64,000 nucleotides of DNA from Muscardinus avellanarius. Lineage: Eukaryota > Chordata > Mammalia > Rodentia > Gliridae. Location of the stretch: assembly GCA_963383645.1 (NCBI GenBank), contig OY726571.1, forward strand, positions 23,095,785-23,159,784, written 5' to 3'. Shown here one piece after another: positions 1 to 10,699 of this stretch. Below the pieces are notes generated by a model. The model saw only the letters and a program-made list of their open reading frames with translations, was not told where the DNA came from and ran no database searches. How positions within the stretch are numbered: position 1 is the stretch's first letter; every line of letters begins with the position of its first letter. Position numbers and translations under genes: made by a program.

Positions 1-488
1 CAGTACAACCAGGGATGTGATAATTCTTGATGGAGGTTGTTACCCTGAATGAAGAGGAGATATATGCTGTGAAAAATGTAAGAACAACAGAGAAGATAAG
101 GCCAGGTGGACAGTTAAACTGTTGTGTATAAAACTATGCAGAAGGGTTAATCTTAGTCAGTAGACATGGAAAGGTTCCTGCTTCAAGGATTGGCTTTGGT
201 GACACAGTATAGCCATTACTGATATTTTATGCCAATCTTCTAGAGTACAGTACTATTTACATTTTGGTCTGGACACTATTTTTTCCTTCTTTTTGATTGG
301 GGACTGTTCTGTACACTGTAAAATATTTAACATCATCTCTGGTCTCTACTCACTAAATGCCAGTAGAATTCCTAACCTCCTCTCCAGTTATGACAACTAA
401 AACTATCTATAGACATTGATAAATCTTTCTTGAGGGACACAATCACATACAATTGAACCACTGTTATAGTGTATAAATTCTTATCATA
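1..488. other. Unique non-coding DNA
   Basis: AT-rich sequence with no long open frame, splice-like exon structure or repeat I recognise. Confidence 0.5.
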
Positions 489-917
489 TGTTATGGTTAG
501 ATATAGAGCATCCCCTGCAGAGCTCATGTTTTACTGTTCAGAACTGATGTATTTAAGTCATGAGAGTTGTAATCTCAACAGTGGATAAATCCATTATGGT
601 GGATTTACTGGGTGATAACTTAGGTAGGTGGGATGTGGCTAGAGAAGGTGGATCACTGAGGGTATGGCCTTAGGAACTATGCCTTTGAATCCCTTTGCTT
701 GCTTGCTCTCTTGGTTTCAGCCCCATGATGTGAGAGCAGAGTCCATGCTCTCTTCCTCTCTCTGCTTCCCACCAGTGTGCCCTGAGCTCTGCAGATCTGG
801 CCTCACATGGACTGAACTCTGGAATCTCCAAAATCTGTGAGCACATAAATCTTCCTTTCTCTAAGTCATAGTGGTCAGTTATTTTGGATTATAGCAGAGA
901 GGATGTTGACCAAGACA
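489..917 (+). mobile_element. MaLR-type solo LTR
   Basis: The stretch begins TGTTATGGTTAGATAT and ends near CAAGACA, with TG at the start and CA at the end. Between them come landmarks I know from mammalian MaLR LTRs: a block resembling the 'gtaatctcaacagtgg' segment near 570, a 'ggtgggatgtggct' segment near 628, a tail with CTGTGAGCACATAAAT as a degenerate polyadenylation region near 835, and a closing 'attttggattatagcag'. No internal retroviral sequence follows. The flanks TCATA and CTATA could be a decayed 5-bp duplication. It is much diverged, so the subfamily is not assigned. Confidence 0.6.
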
Positions 918-2371
918 CTATATCAATGTCTCCTTGACTGCAATAGAGAAAATGAAAACACCAGCACTTTTTGTGTGTAAGTATCTTGAGGAAAATAAGA
1001 TACAAGAAATTTTTCAGATTTCAGAAAATCTGAAAATGGCAGACAGGTGAATTTTGGAAGATTAGCTTTTAGAATTTTTACTTAGTTTCTTTTACTATCA
1101 AATCTAAGTAGGTGTCATTAAAATTTAAGACTTTGCTGTGAAAACTTCTATTGTATGTATTAGCAGTTTTCTGTTTTATTTGAAATATGTACATCCTATT
1201 TTCCAAGTACTTAATCACACTGGTTGCTCACCTTTAGGCTGTTTCCAAAGTGTGCATTCCCTGGTAAAATCTAGGAATGCTGATAAAAAGAAAGGTAAAA
1301 GAAAATTGGGGAGATCAGATGAAGTCTAACTTAGAGTGAGATGCCAAAAAAATTTACTACACAGTATCAAAGTGAAGTAGAAAATTTTTAAAGGAAAAGA
1401 ACTAAACATGGATTTATAGTATTTTTCTTGCATTTAATAAGATGTGGCAGTGCAGTATTGTGACTTAAAAAGTTTTGAGATAAAGAAATAATTCATAAAA
1501 TACTATAAAGTTAGTAAGAACAAGTAGAGAGCAAGCTAGAAAAAAAAACACTCTGTTGTCCCACTTATTTACTATCCCCATTTTTATCTTAAACAGTGTT
1601 TTATTTAGATTTTAGAGTAAGGAATCATATAAATCTTTCATTCTCAGGGAAACTAAGACTCAAGATAGATGTCCTTCCTCTTTCTCCTGAAACTTGATTC
1701 AGCTGTTCTAAAGCTTATTTGCAGTTTACTGTGGCACTGTTTTATGTTGTCACACCCACAAAGGCTCCATTGTTCTAATAACTCGATGATTTATAGGTTT
1801 GGATATGAAAAGCTTGGAGTCATCACCATGTTGTCTGATTCCCAAACTTCTTTTTTCCCTCTGAGTTAAGATTTGTGCCTATTATTAATTCAGCAACTGT
1901 AACAGCACAATGTTTGCCCTCTAATGAGTTCCCCAGTGACATGCAAACCCTATCTTTCAGGTAAGATGAAAATTGGTATGTGTTCCTTCACCAGGGAGCT
2001 AATGTAATAACAGGATTCAACCCATGGTTACATCAGGGTAACTGATCAAGTCCCCAAAGTGCCTGCTAAAATGAGGGTGGACTTATGCTGCTGCTCCATT
2101 CAGCTGAAAAATGAAGAGTGATTTTGGCCTTTTTATTACCCATCATGGGCTGTCACCTGTCTCACCCTAGAGCAGTTTTCTGGGCTGGGGACTTCACTTG
2201 TTTAGTATTATTATGACTTATCAAAGCATTCAGTGTGTAAAACTTCTACTATACTGGCCAGACAAACTAGTACAGGGTAGAAATACTCCAGAACATCTCC
2301 TCTTCCTCCTCCTCTTCCTCTTCCTCTTCCTCCTCATCCCCCTTCATCTTTTTATTTTTATTTTATTTTTG
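918..2371. other. Unique non-coding DNA
   Basis: No gene seen. The short open frames near 1138 and 1669 have no recognisable domain or codon signature. A pyrimidine-rich CTTCCT tract lies at about 2298-2340, just before the SINE that follows. Confidence 0.5.
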
Positions 2372-2552
2372 TTGTGGTACTGGGGTTGCTGGAAGCCCTT
2401 CTACCTCTGGACTACACTCCCAGATTTATTTTTTATATTTTTATTTGGGAACAGGGTCTCTTAAGCCAGCGCGGCTGGCTTCCAACCTGCACGATCCTCC
2501 TGTCTCCACCTCCCAAGCACAGGGGTTTCAAGTGTGCACCACCACGCCTGGC
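2372..2552 (-). mobile_element. SINE, B1-ID family 2
   Basis: Minus-strand copy. Read on its own strand it starts near GCCAGGCGTGGTGG, has the short central form (…GCTGGCTTAAGAGACCCTG…) and an altered ID half ending in the complement of TGGTACTGGGG. Family 2 is the younger-looking SINE of this window. Confidence 0.85.
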
Positions 2553-2789
2553 CTCCTCCATCTTTTTTACCAATAGAGTAGCAGGATATTTAACTAATTA
2601 TGAGAAAAAAAATTTAAATTTGGTTAAGTTCTGGCTATCTAATAATATAAAAATGTTTAATACCAAATATCTTGGTTTTCAAGCATAGTCAGAGATAGAT
2701 GAGAAAGTAACCAAGTAGAAGAAAAGCATTCATCTCTCATTAAAACAATTAAGTTAGAAGATATATTACTTGCTATAATTTTCTATTTT

Positions 2790-2996
2790 TATGGTTCTAG
2801 GGGTTAAACCTAGGGGCATTTTATCTTTAAACTACACCTCCAGCCATTTTTATATTTTTATTTATTTTTGTTTTGAAACAGCATCTCACTGTGTTGCTGA
2901 GAGTCCCTCTAAGTTGCTGAAGCTGTTCTTGAACCTGAAACTCTCCTTGTCAGCCTCCCAAGTACAGGGATTACAGCTGTGAGCTACCACACCCAG
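2790..2996 (-). mobile_element. SINE, B1-ID family 1 (older)
   Basis: Antisense B1-ID dimer: an ID-derived segment ('ctacacctccagcc') at the left, a T-rich middle, then the B1 half ending 'ctaccacacccaga'. Many substitutions and small indels point to an older copy. Confidence 0.8.
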
Positions 2997-3206
2997 ATTA
3001 ATCTTTATATTTTCTAAAACCAAAAGTTGAATACAAGGATAGATTTCATGCTAAGTTTTTATGCTTTTATTGTTATATTGTAATTATGTCTCATAGTGAG
3101 ATTCAATGTAGTACAAACACATACACATATCACATTTTATTTTTCTAATGTCTTAAATGTTCAAGTATTCTAGAGATGTACCACCAAGGCTATTTTTGAT
3201 TCATTT

Positions 3207-3210
<4 letters not shown>

Positions 3211-3253
<43 letters not shown>
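3211..3253. repeat. (CT)n microsatellite
   Basis: About 21 uninterrupted CT units, followed by a C-rich edge. Confidence 0.97.
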
Positions 3254-3255
<2 letters not shown>

Positions 3256-4379
3256 CCTCCCATTTTTATCATGGGTTTGTTGAGATCATTTGCCTACAAG
3301 ATGCATTTCCAAAAGTTTATTATAAGGCATTTCTATTATTTTCTCTTGACACAATTATTGATGTTTGCTGTCGAGGTATTTTTTAGAAGTGGTGCTGAGA
3401 AAGCATCTGGTTAAGTTAGCTAGTCTGGTTCAAGAGGTGATTGTAAGGCTCATTATCTCAGCCCTCCCAGCATCCGATAATGGGCACCCTAGAGTAACGC
3501 TCGAGGAGGGAACACAGTGCTTCCTGCTTACTGCCTTTATGGAGAAATGGTTTAAGATCAACCCATGAGAGTTTCTTAAAAAGTATCATTGTTTATCTGC
3601 TATTTGCATAATCTAGGATTTTTATAAATGTTTTGGGGACTGAGAAAATAAAGTTGTTATGTATCCTATATACATTACCCACCAAAACATTTTAAGGAAA
3701 GGCTTAACTGCAAAACAGAATGACTTGTTTCACCGAGGAATCAGCTGGCATTTTAGTGACTTGTCATAAATAGTGCAGTGGGACTAAGTAAATGGAGTTT
3801 AATGATGAGTTTTACAAGGTAGTTTGTTCCTTCTTCATCTTGGGCTCAATGACCTTTTCCCGAGAGAGCAGTATTTATGAGAAATCTACATCTCTCTTTT
3901 ATATTCTTCCAAATCTTTAGCTTACTAACTAGGCACAGAGGAGATAGGTCAGGAATAAAGCAAAAATAACTGAAATGTGTATCTGAGGTTGGGTGGGGGA
4001 AAAAAGAGAATGAGAGAAAGATAGCATATTTTCACCACCTGGAATAAAAAACAACAACAACAACAATACTCAAAGGGCAACTTTGTCACCTGGGAGGGAA
4101 CAAATTACAATTAGAATTTTGGGGCTAAGGGGATAATCATCAATAAACCAGTATACTGGGGAATCTGAATTATTCCTCCATACCCCGTTTCTCCTCTGTA
4201 AATGATGCCACCATCTATACTGTTGCTTAGCCCAAATCTCTGTCCTCTTCCTGTATTTCCCCTGCTTCTTCCTCCTCTTCTCTTTTGCTTCATTTCTCAC
4301 CTTTCTCAGAGTCATTTTTCCTTCATCAGATTTCAAAGTCTGTGACATCTCACTATCTTAATGGGAAACTCTAATCCTA
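3254..4379. other. Unique non-coding DNA
   Basis: No gene or clear repeat. A small (CAA)n run lies near 4053-4066. The open frames on the minus strand at 4070-4348 overlap each other in different frames and look like chance. Confidence 0.45.
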
Positions 4380-4560
4380 ACTACCATCCTCTTTTTCTTT
4401 GTCTGACAAAATAGTCCTTCCTAACTGGTCTGCCTGCCTTTGTCCTTATTGATTACAGTGCATCCTCTACAATATAGCCATTTAATCTTTATAAATCATT
4501 CTTCTCATGTTATTCCCTAGTATTAAATGGTCAAGTGACTTCTCACATATTTAGAATGAA
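4380..4560 (+). mobile_element. LINE-2 remnant (probable)
   Basis: Order and wording resemble L2 3' sequence: 'cctaactggtctgcctgcctttgtcc', then a 'gtgcatcctctacaatatagcca' block, then 'atcattcttctcatgttattccct'. Very diverged, so assignment rests on pattern memory only. Confidence 0.45.
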
Positions 4561-4772
4561 GAACTTAAGTAACTTTTCAACATCAGAAAATATTATGTTA
4601 TGTAGTATGTATATTACATATGTGTGTAAATATACAAACAACATATATGGTATAGATGACAGGTCTCAGTATACAATTAGTGGTACATTCAGTTTTCTAG
4701 ATTTTTCTGTTTTCTCTCTCTAGAAATAGGATTTAATTAAAATGTCTTGTTATGCTAGGGAGCAGAAATCTT

Positions 4773-4784
4773 AAGATGTATGCC
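4773..4784. repeat. Target-site duplication, left copy
   Basis: AAGATGTATGCC; the matching copy is at 5030-5041 after the SINE's A-tail. Confidence 0.85.
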
Positions 4785-4787
4785 CGA

Positions 4788-4976
4788 GTCGGGCGTGGTA
4801 GCACACACATTTAATTCCAGCTGAGACAGGAGGATTGGCACAGGTTTGAATCCAGCCTCAGATACTTAGTGAGGGAGGCTCTCGGCAACTTAGTGAGACT
4901 CTGTTTCCAAATAAACTATAAAATAGGTCTGGGAGTATAGCCTAGGTAGAAAAGCCTCTGGGTTTCACCTCCAGTA

Positions 4977-5028
<52 letters not shown>

Positions 5029-5029
5029 A
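4788..5029 (+). mobile_element. SINE, B1-ID, with (CA)n and long A-tail
   Basis: Sense-strand copy starting GTCGGGCGTGGTAG. Its ID half reads 'ataggtctgggagtatagcc', intermediate between families 1 and 2. The 3' end passes straight into about 14 CA units (4978-5006) and 24 A residues. It is bounded by a 12-bp TSD. Confidence 0.9.
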
Positions 5030-5038
5030 AAGATGTAT

Positions 5039-5240
5039 GCCGGGCATGGTGGCACATGCTTGAATCCTAGTACTTGAGAGGTTGAGAGAGGAGGATAGCA
5101 GGTTTTAGGACAGTCTCAGCAAGTAATGAGACTCTCATTAACCTCGTGATACCCTGTTTAAAAAAAAAGGGCTGGGGTTATAGTTCAGAGGTAGAATGAC
5201 CCTGGGTTCAATTTCCACTGCTATACACAGAAAAAAATAA
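5039..5240 (+). mobile_element. SINE, B1-ID family 1
   Basis: A second SINE starts directly at the right-hand TSD of the previous one (GCCGGGCATGGTGG). The B1 half is degraded; the ID half retains an A-box-like 'tatagttcagaggtaga' and a B-box-like 'gggttcaatttcc'. Confidence 0.85.
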
Positions 5241-5457
5241 ATTTTAAAATATGATTTATAGTATAGAATATTTCTCTAAGATTTTCAAATTTTTGTTTTT
5301 AGGTGTTGATCATCAGCCATTTTAATATTCACTTGAATTTGGAGAGATCTAGCTGTGTGCTAGATACTGAGCTCCAAATTGAGAAAAAAAAAAAAAAAGA
5401 TCAACCTGAACTCCAAGGGAACCTGGTTTCCAATGTGTATAGCTACAAATAGCATGC

Positions 5458-5472
5458 CCTTATATTTATATT
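5458..5472. repeat. TSD of the U6-L1 element, 3' side
   Basis: CCTTATATTTATATT, matching 10706-10720 (CCTTGTATTTATATT) at 14 of 15 positions. The A-tail of the minus-strand element abuts it. Confidence 0.75.
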
Positions 5473-5884
5473 CTTTAAAAAATTTTTTTATTTGTACACT
5501 GTAGTCATACATCTTAATGGGGTACAAAATGGTGGAGGCATACATGCATACATCATCCAATTAGATTTACCTAATTCCTACCCCACTCTCTCTCCTTTCC
5601 TCCTTCTCATATTTGGTTAAGTGATTTACTTTGATATATTTGTTAATGTACATCATGTACATTAGAGAATTTTCCTTTTCCTCCTTCCCACCTGCTCAGT
5701 TAGTTAACCTTATTTACTCATCTATAGTATCTCCTTCTTTGTATAGAGTTCCTCCTATGACCCATTTTCTCCTTAGCTTCAGTATATAGGGACAGCATCT
5801 GATTTCTCATTTTTTTTGTGACTGGCTAATCTCACTCAGCATAATGCTCTTTAGTTCCATCCATTTCTCTAAAAATGATAGTTT
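5473..5884 (-). mobile_element. L1 3' UTR and tail
   Basis: On the minus strand this ends 'gactacagtgtacaaat' plus A-rich tail, preceded by the purine-rich GGAGAAGGAGG tract (seen as its complement near 5600) typical of L1 3' UTRs. The same 3' end recurs near 15.6, 23.6, 27.4, 43.5, 50.9 and 59.5 kb, and in sense orientation at 29.3, 32.8 and 35.2 kb. Confidence 0.85.
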
Positions 5885-8067
5885 TTACATGTGTCTATGT
5901 GTTGCAGTGTTGTACCTATTCCCTCTTCAAGGATCCTTAAAGTCTCTGGTCTGATTTCTAAGCCTTTCATCCATCTTGAATTGACTCTTGTGCAGGGTTA
6001 GAAAGTTGGGTTTATTTTCATTTTTCTGCATATAGTTAACCAGTTTTGCCAATACCATTTGTGGAAGAGGCTATCTTTTTTCCAGTGTATATTTTTGGCC
6101 CCTTTGTCAAAAATCAATTGACTGGAAATGTGCAGATTTTTTTTTGAGTCTTCTATCCTGCTTTATTCATCTATATATCTGTATTTGCACCAGTACCATG
6201 TTGTTTTTATTACTATGGCTTTGTACTATAAAGTCATGTATTGTGATTCCTCCTGAATGATTATTGTTGCTGAGGACTACTTTGGCTATTCTGTTTTTTT
6301 ATGGTTGTTGTTGCTCCAAAGGAATTTAGGGACTGATAATTTGTGTCTATAAGAAATGACCTTGGTAATTTAATTGGTATTGTGTTGAATTTGTAGATGA
6401 CTTTTGGAAGTACAACATTTTGATGATATTTATTCTGCCTATCCATGAATAAAGAAGATATTTCCATCTTCTAAGGTCTTCTTTGATTCTTTTTTCAATT
6501 CAATATTTTAAATTTTTATTTGTAGAGGTCTTTAACTTCTTTGCTTAAGTTTTTTCCTAAGTATTTTTTTTTTTTTTTGTGGGATATCCTGAGTAAAAGT
6601 GTTTTCTGGATTTCTTTTTCAGTGGATTTATGGTTGGTGTACAGAAAATATTTCAATTTTTTAAGATTGATTTTGTATCCAGATACTTTTCTGAATGTAT
6701 TGATCAGATCTATAAGCCTTTTGGTTGAGTTTGCTGTGTTTTCTAAGTATAGTATTAGGTCATCTACAAATAGTGAGTTTGAGTTCTTCTTTTCCTATCT
6801 GTACTCTTTGATTTTCTTTTCTTGCCTTAGCTCTGGGTAGAGTCTTAAGTACTATATTAAAAAGAAGTGGTGATAATGGACATCCTTGTTTTGTCCCTGT
6901 TTTACTTGGTGAATTCTCCTGTTTTTTTTTCCCCTCATTTAATATGATGTTGGTTGTGGGTCTATTGTAGATTGCCTTTATGATGTTGAGGTATGTTCCT
7001 TGTATTCTGATTCTCTGCAGTGCTTTTAGCATAAGTGGATGTTGGATTTTGTCAAATGCTTTTTCAGTGTTTATTGAAATGATCATATGATGTTTGTCTT
7101 TGGTTTTATTTATGTGATGAATTACATGAACTTATTTTTGTATGTTGAATCAGCCTTGCATCCCTGATATAAACCCTACTTGGTAAAGGTTTATAATTTT
7201 CTTGATGTGCTTTTGAATGAATTTTGCTAGTATTTTATTTAGCACTTTTGCATTCAAGTTCATCACTGATATAGGTCTGTACTTTCTCTTCCTTGAACTG
7301 TCTTTATTTTATTTTATTTTTTGGTATTAATGTGATGTTGGCTTCATAGAATGTATTTGGAGAGTCCAGTTTTTTTCTATATTATGAAATAGATTGAGGA
7401 ATATCAGGATTAGCTCTTCTATAAAAGTTTTAAAAATTCACTTGGAAAATCATCTGGTCCTGTACTATTCTTTGATGGTAGGCTCTTTATTGCTATTTCA
7501 ATCTCTTTGATTGCTATTGTTTGGTTTAAATTTTCTATATCTTCTCTACTGAGTTTAGGAAGGTTGTATTTTCTAGAAAATTGTCAGTTTCTTCCAGATT
7601 TTTATTTTGTTGGAGTATAGTTTTTCAAAGTAGTTTTTGATAATCCTCTGGATTTTACACTGTCAGTGGTAATATCTTCTTTTTTTTATCTAACTTTGTA
7701 ATTTGGCTTCATTCTCTATTTTTTTTTTTGTTAAGATGACTAGTGGTTTATCTATCTTAAGTTTTTTGAGGAACCAGCTTTTGGCTTTAATGACTATGTA
7801 TTTTTTTATTCTCTACTTTGTTGATTTTTGCTCTGATTTTAATAATTTTCTGTCTTCTACTGGCTTTGGGGTTAGACTGTTTCTGTCTTTCAAGGGCTTT
7901 AAGGTGTGTCATTATATTATTTATTTGGTGATTTTTTGTTCTTATATGGGCACTCAGTGCTATAAATTTTCCTCTTAATACTTCCTTTAATGTGTCCCAG
8001 AAGTTTTGATATGTTGGGTCTTTATTTTTGTTTGTTTCTAGGCATTTTTTGTTTCACCCCTTACATT

Positions 8068-8084
8068 TGTGTGTGTGTGAGTGT

Positions 8085-8134
<50 letters not shown>
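8068..8134. repeat. (GT)n microsatellite at a SINE 3' end
   Basis: GT-rich run, impure at its left end (GTGTGAGTGTGTGTGAG) then pure. It abuts the 3' tail of the antisense SINE that follows, so it probably grew from the SINE's CA tail. Confidence 0.95.
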
Positions 8135-8136
<2 letters not shown>

Positions 8137-8553
8137 CAGAGCTGGGACCCAGGGGCATTGTACCTCCGAGCTACACCCCCAGCCCTATTTTTTAGTCTTT
8201 TTATTTTTTTATTTTTTATTATTTTGGTGGTACTGGAATTCTTGGAAGTCCTTCTTCCTCTGGGCTACACTCCCAGACCCATTTTTTATATTTTTTTTAA
8301 ATTTGGAAACAGGGTCTCTTAAGCCAGTGCAGCTGGCTTCGAACCTGTGTGATCCTCCTGTCTCTGTCTCCCAAGTGCAGGGATTACAAGTGTGCACCAC
8401 CACCCCCAGCTTTAGTCTTTTTATTTTTGAAACAGGGTCTTTCTGAGTTGCGAAGGACCTTGATAAGTATCTAAGGGTCTCCATGAACCACGATTCTCCC
8501 ATCTCTATCTCCCGAATGCTGAAATTACAAGCATGTGCCTGGTAAATTCACCC
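8135..8553 (-). mobile_element. SINE, B1-ID family 1, split by another SINE
   Basis: The outer SINE runs 8135-8208 (ID half, 'ctacacccccagcccta') and resumes at 8411-8553 (B1 half, ending 'aagcatgtgcctgg'). It lies inside the L1 and is split by the family 2 copy at 8209-8410. Confidence 0.88.
8209..8410 (-). mobile_element. SINE, B1-ID family 2, nested
   Basis: Antisense family 2 copy, T-rich at its left edge and ending 'gcaccaccacccccagc'. It is flanked by an 18-bp duplication, TTTAGTCTTTTTATTTTT, at 8191-8208 and 8411-8428, which proves insertion into the outer SINE. Confidence 0.93.
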
Positions 8554-9384
8554 TTTACTTCTCTTATGATGCATTCTTCATTCAGCAGTGTTGTGTTTAG
8601 TCTCCACATGTTTATGTGAATTCTCTGGGGCTTCCTCTAGTTGACTTCTAGTTTTACTTCATTATGGTCTGAAAAGCCACAGAGAAGTATGCCACATTTT
8701 TTGAATTTGTTAGTGCTCACTTTGTGGCCCAGAATGAGATCTATTTTGGAGAAGCTTCCATGAGCAGCTGAGAAAACTGTAAACTCTTCTGTAGTTGGGT
8801 TGATTATTCTATATGTGTCTAATAGGTCCATTTGGTTAATGGCGTTCTCTAGGTCTGAGGTATCTTTACTGACCTTTGGTCTAGATGATTGGTCTATCGG
8901 TTTAAGAGGGGTGTTGAAGTCTTCCAGTATTATTGTAATGGGATTTATGTGTGAATTAATATAATAAAGTTTGTTTTATGAAAGTAGCTGTACCTATGTT
9001 TGGGGTATAAATGTTGACTTTGTTCTTTTCTCTTGTTGTATTGTTCTTTTTTCCAATAAAAATGAGCTGCTTTGTCTTGTCTAATAAGCTTGGGTTTGAA
9101 ATCTAACTTGTCTGATATCATAGTTGCTACATAGTTTTCCAGTTCCATTGGCATGGTTTACCTTGCTCCAGCCCTTTACCTTTAGTTTGTTACTATAATT
9201 GTAAAGTGTGTTTCTTGAAGGCAGCAGATAGATGAGTTCTGTTTTAAATTTATTTTGCCTCCTTATGTCTTTTAATCAGAGATTTGAAGCCATTTATGTT
9301 CACTATGACTATTAAGAGATGATTTTTAATTTCTCACATTTTGAGTTTTAACTTCTGTTTGAGGTACTGTTTGTTCTTTTTTTC

Positions 9385-10553
9385 TTAGTTGCTTGCTTGA
9401 TGGAAATTCTTGTTTCTCTGGTTCTGCCATGTATTACTTATTTTACTTTGCAGTTAATCTCTTTGAGTATTTTCTCTAGTGCTGGTTTCTAAGACAAATT
9501 ATTTCAGCTTCTGTTTGTCATGAAATATTTTTATTTCCCTGTCTAATTTGAGAGATAGTTTTGCTGAGTAGAAAAATTTTGGCTGCAAGTTTTTTCTTTC
9601 AGAGTTTGGAATATGTTACTCCAGGCCCTTCTGGATTTTATGATTTTATTTGGGAAGTCTGGAATGATTCTAATTGATTTGTCTCTGAATGTCACTTGGT
9701 TTTTAGTTTTTGTTGCCTTTAAAATTCTCCCCTTGGCTTCTATGTTGGTCAGTTTGATGAATATATGATGGTGAAACTTGTCTCTGATCTTGTCTAAAGG
9801 GGGTTTTATAAGTTTCCTGTACCTGTGTATCTACCTCTTGTTCTATGTGAAAGGTTCGAGTCGCCCCTGCCCCACAGTGGGCGGGGCCAGAAGCTAGGAG
9901 GTGGAGCTCTGCGATTCCGGGAGGGGACCAGGCCTCCCAGGCAGGAAGAAGAGAGTTCAGGGTTCAGAGGGGAGCATGAGAGAGAGAGAGAGGCACGCGG
10001 GGGCTGGAGGCCGATCTCCCACGAATAAAGGCATCCATAATATCTACTATGGATCTCTGCGTGTATCTATGTGCCAAGGGGACTCGCCAAACCTTTCACT
10101 ATGTTTGAAAATTTTTCTGATATTACTTCTTTGAAAAGGTTGTTGATCCCTTTGGCTTCACCTTCTACTTCCTCTTCTATGGCTATTATTTTAGTTTAGC
10201 TCTTTTAAAATGGGCCTGTATATCTTCAATGTCTAATTTATGCTGAAAATTGTTTTTTTTTTCTAAATTATATACTGTGCATTTGTTTTTGGAGTGATGA
10301 TTTTTCTAAGAGTGAAATTCTATTCTTCATGTGGTCTAATTGATTATTTAGAGTTTGAATTGATGTCTTAATTCAATGCTTGCATCTTTTATTTTTTTTC
10401 AGATTCTCCCTAAATTCTTTTCAGAAGTCCTGTATTCTTTCTGCAGTTAAATTCCTGATTTTTCTTTCTGGTGATCTTTGCAATTCTGTGTTGTCGGGTT
10501 CTGTTATTGTGGGGTTGTGTGAGCTCATTGCTTTCTTGTTATTCCTCCTTTTA
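9385..10553 (-). pseudogene. L1 ORF1 relic, interrupted by a solo LTR
   Basis: The minus-strand 3' end matches the ORF1 termini at 31.7 and 52.9 kb ('CAGAACCAGAGAAACAAGA' then a stop). Upstream sequence aligns with the same ORF1s through the RNA-binding and coiled-coil regions. The start codon position reads ATA in place of ATG, there are many stops, and a 251-bp LTR sits in the middle. ORF1 normally makes the trimeric RNA chaperone of L1; this copy cannot. Confidence 0.85.
9848..10098 (+). mobile_element. Solo LTR (251 bp) inside L1 ORF1
   Basis: The insertion begins TGAAAGGTT and ends AACCTTTCA, a perfect 9-bp inverted terminal repeat with canonical TG…CA ends. CTATG is duplicated at 9843-9847 and 10099-10103. 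Comparison with the uninterrupted ORF1 at 53.38 kb (…CTCTATGCTTGGAAAA…) confirms the empty site. It holds a GC box (GGGCGGGGC, 9879-9887) and a polyadenylation signal AATAAA (10024-10029), with about 70 bases of R/U5-like sequence beyond. Far richer in GC than its surroundings. The 5-bp duplication fits ERV-L/MaLR-type or some class I integrases; the family is not recognised. Confidence 0.85.
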
Positions 10554-10622
10554 TGATTACAGAAGTTTGTGTCTGTTGCTTTTGATAGATTTTTCTCAGT
10601 ATTTAGGTGTCAGCTGGTATAT

Positions 10623-10699
10623 AAAAATATGGAACACTTCACAAATTTGCATGCCATCTTTGCACAGGGGCCATGCTAATCTTCTCTGTATCATTCAAG
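10623..10699 (-). pseudogene. U6 snRNA pseudogene, fused to L1
   Basis: On the minus strand 'GATACAGAGAAGATTAGCATGG' (one stretch, trimmed: GAAGATTAGCATGGCCCCTG) and 'GTGAAGTGTTCCATATTTTT' match the central and 3' parts of U6, the spliceosomal RNA. About 35 nucleotides at the U6 5' end are missing, replaced by a few unrelated bases. The U6 3' U-tract runs directly into L1 sequence just upstream of ORF1, in the same orientation. No external promoter (PSE/TATA) is visible, so it is a retroposed copy. Confidence 0.9.

Larger units (their letters stand above)
5885..9330 (-). pseudogene. L1 ORF2 relic (endonuclease and reverse transcriptase)
   Basis: Broken ORF2. The endonuclease domain is recognisable on 8637-8950: 'GDFNTPLK', 'SFSKIDLILGHK', and the terminal catalytic motif 'FSDHN'. 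The RT fingers/palm lies at 6760-7086: 'EKAFDKIQ' (the catalytic Asp just before it reads Asn, 'SINTEKAF') and '[17 protein letters not shown]'. The next catalytic box lies in another frame as '[12 protein letters not shown]' near 6760, with Val where Ala is usual. Frameshifts and stops occur throughout, about 800 bp of the C-terminal part is deleted at about 5880, and a SINE nest interrupts the region near 8.1-8.5 kb. No activity is expected. Confidence 0.88.

Noticed and set aside
4978..5006. CRISPR-like or satellite array
   Set aside because: Simple dinucleotide repeat with no spacers; nothing in the window resembles a CRISPR array.
8081..8446. 121-codon open frame with a Cys/Val-rich start
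   Set aside because: It reads through a (GT)n run and two antisense SINEs.
10623..10699. Functional U6 snRNA gene
   Set aside because: 5' end missing, no upstream PSE/TATA promoter elements on the minus strand, and fused to L1 inside one TSD-bounded insertion.
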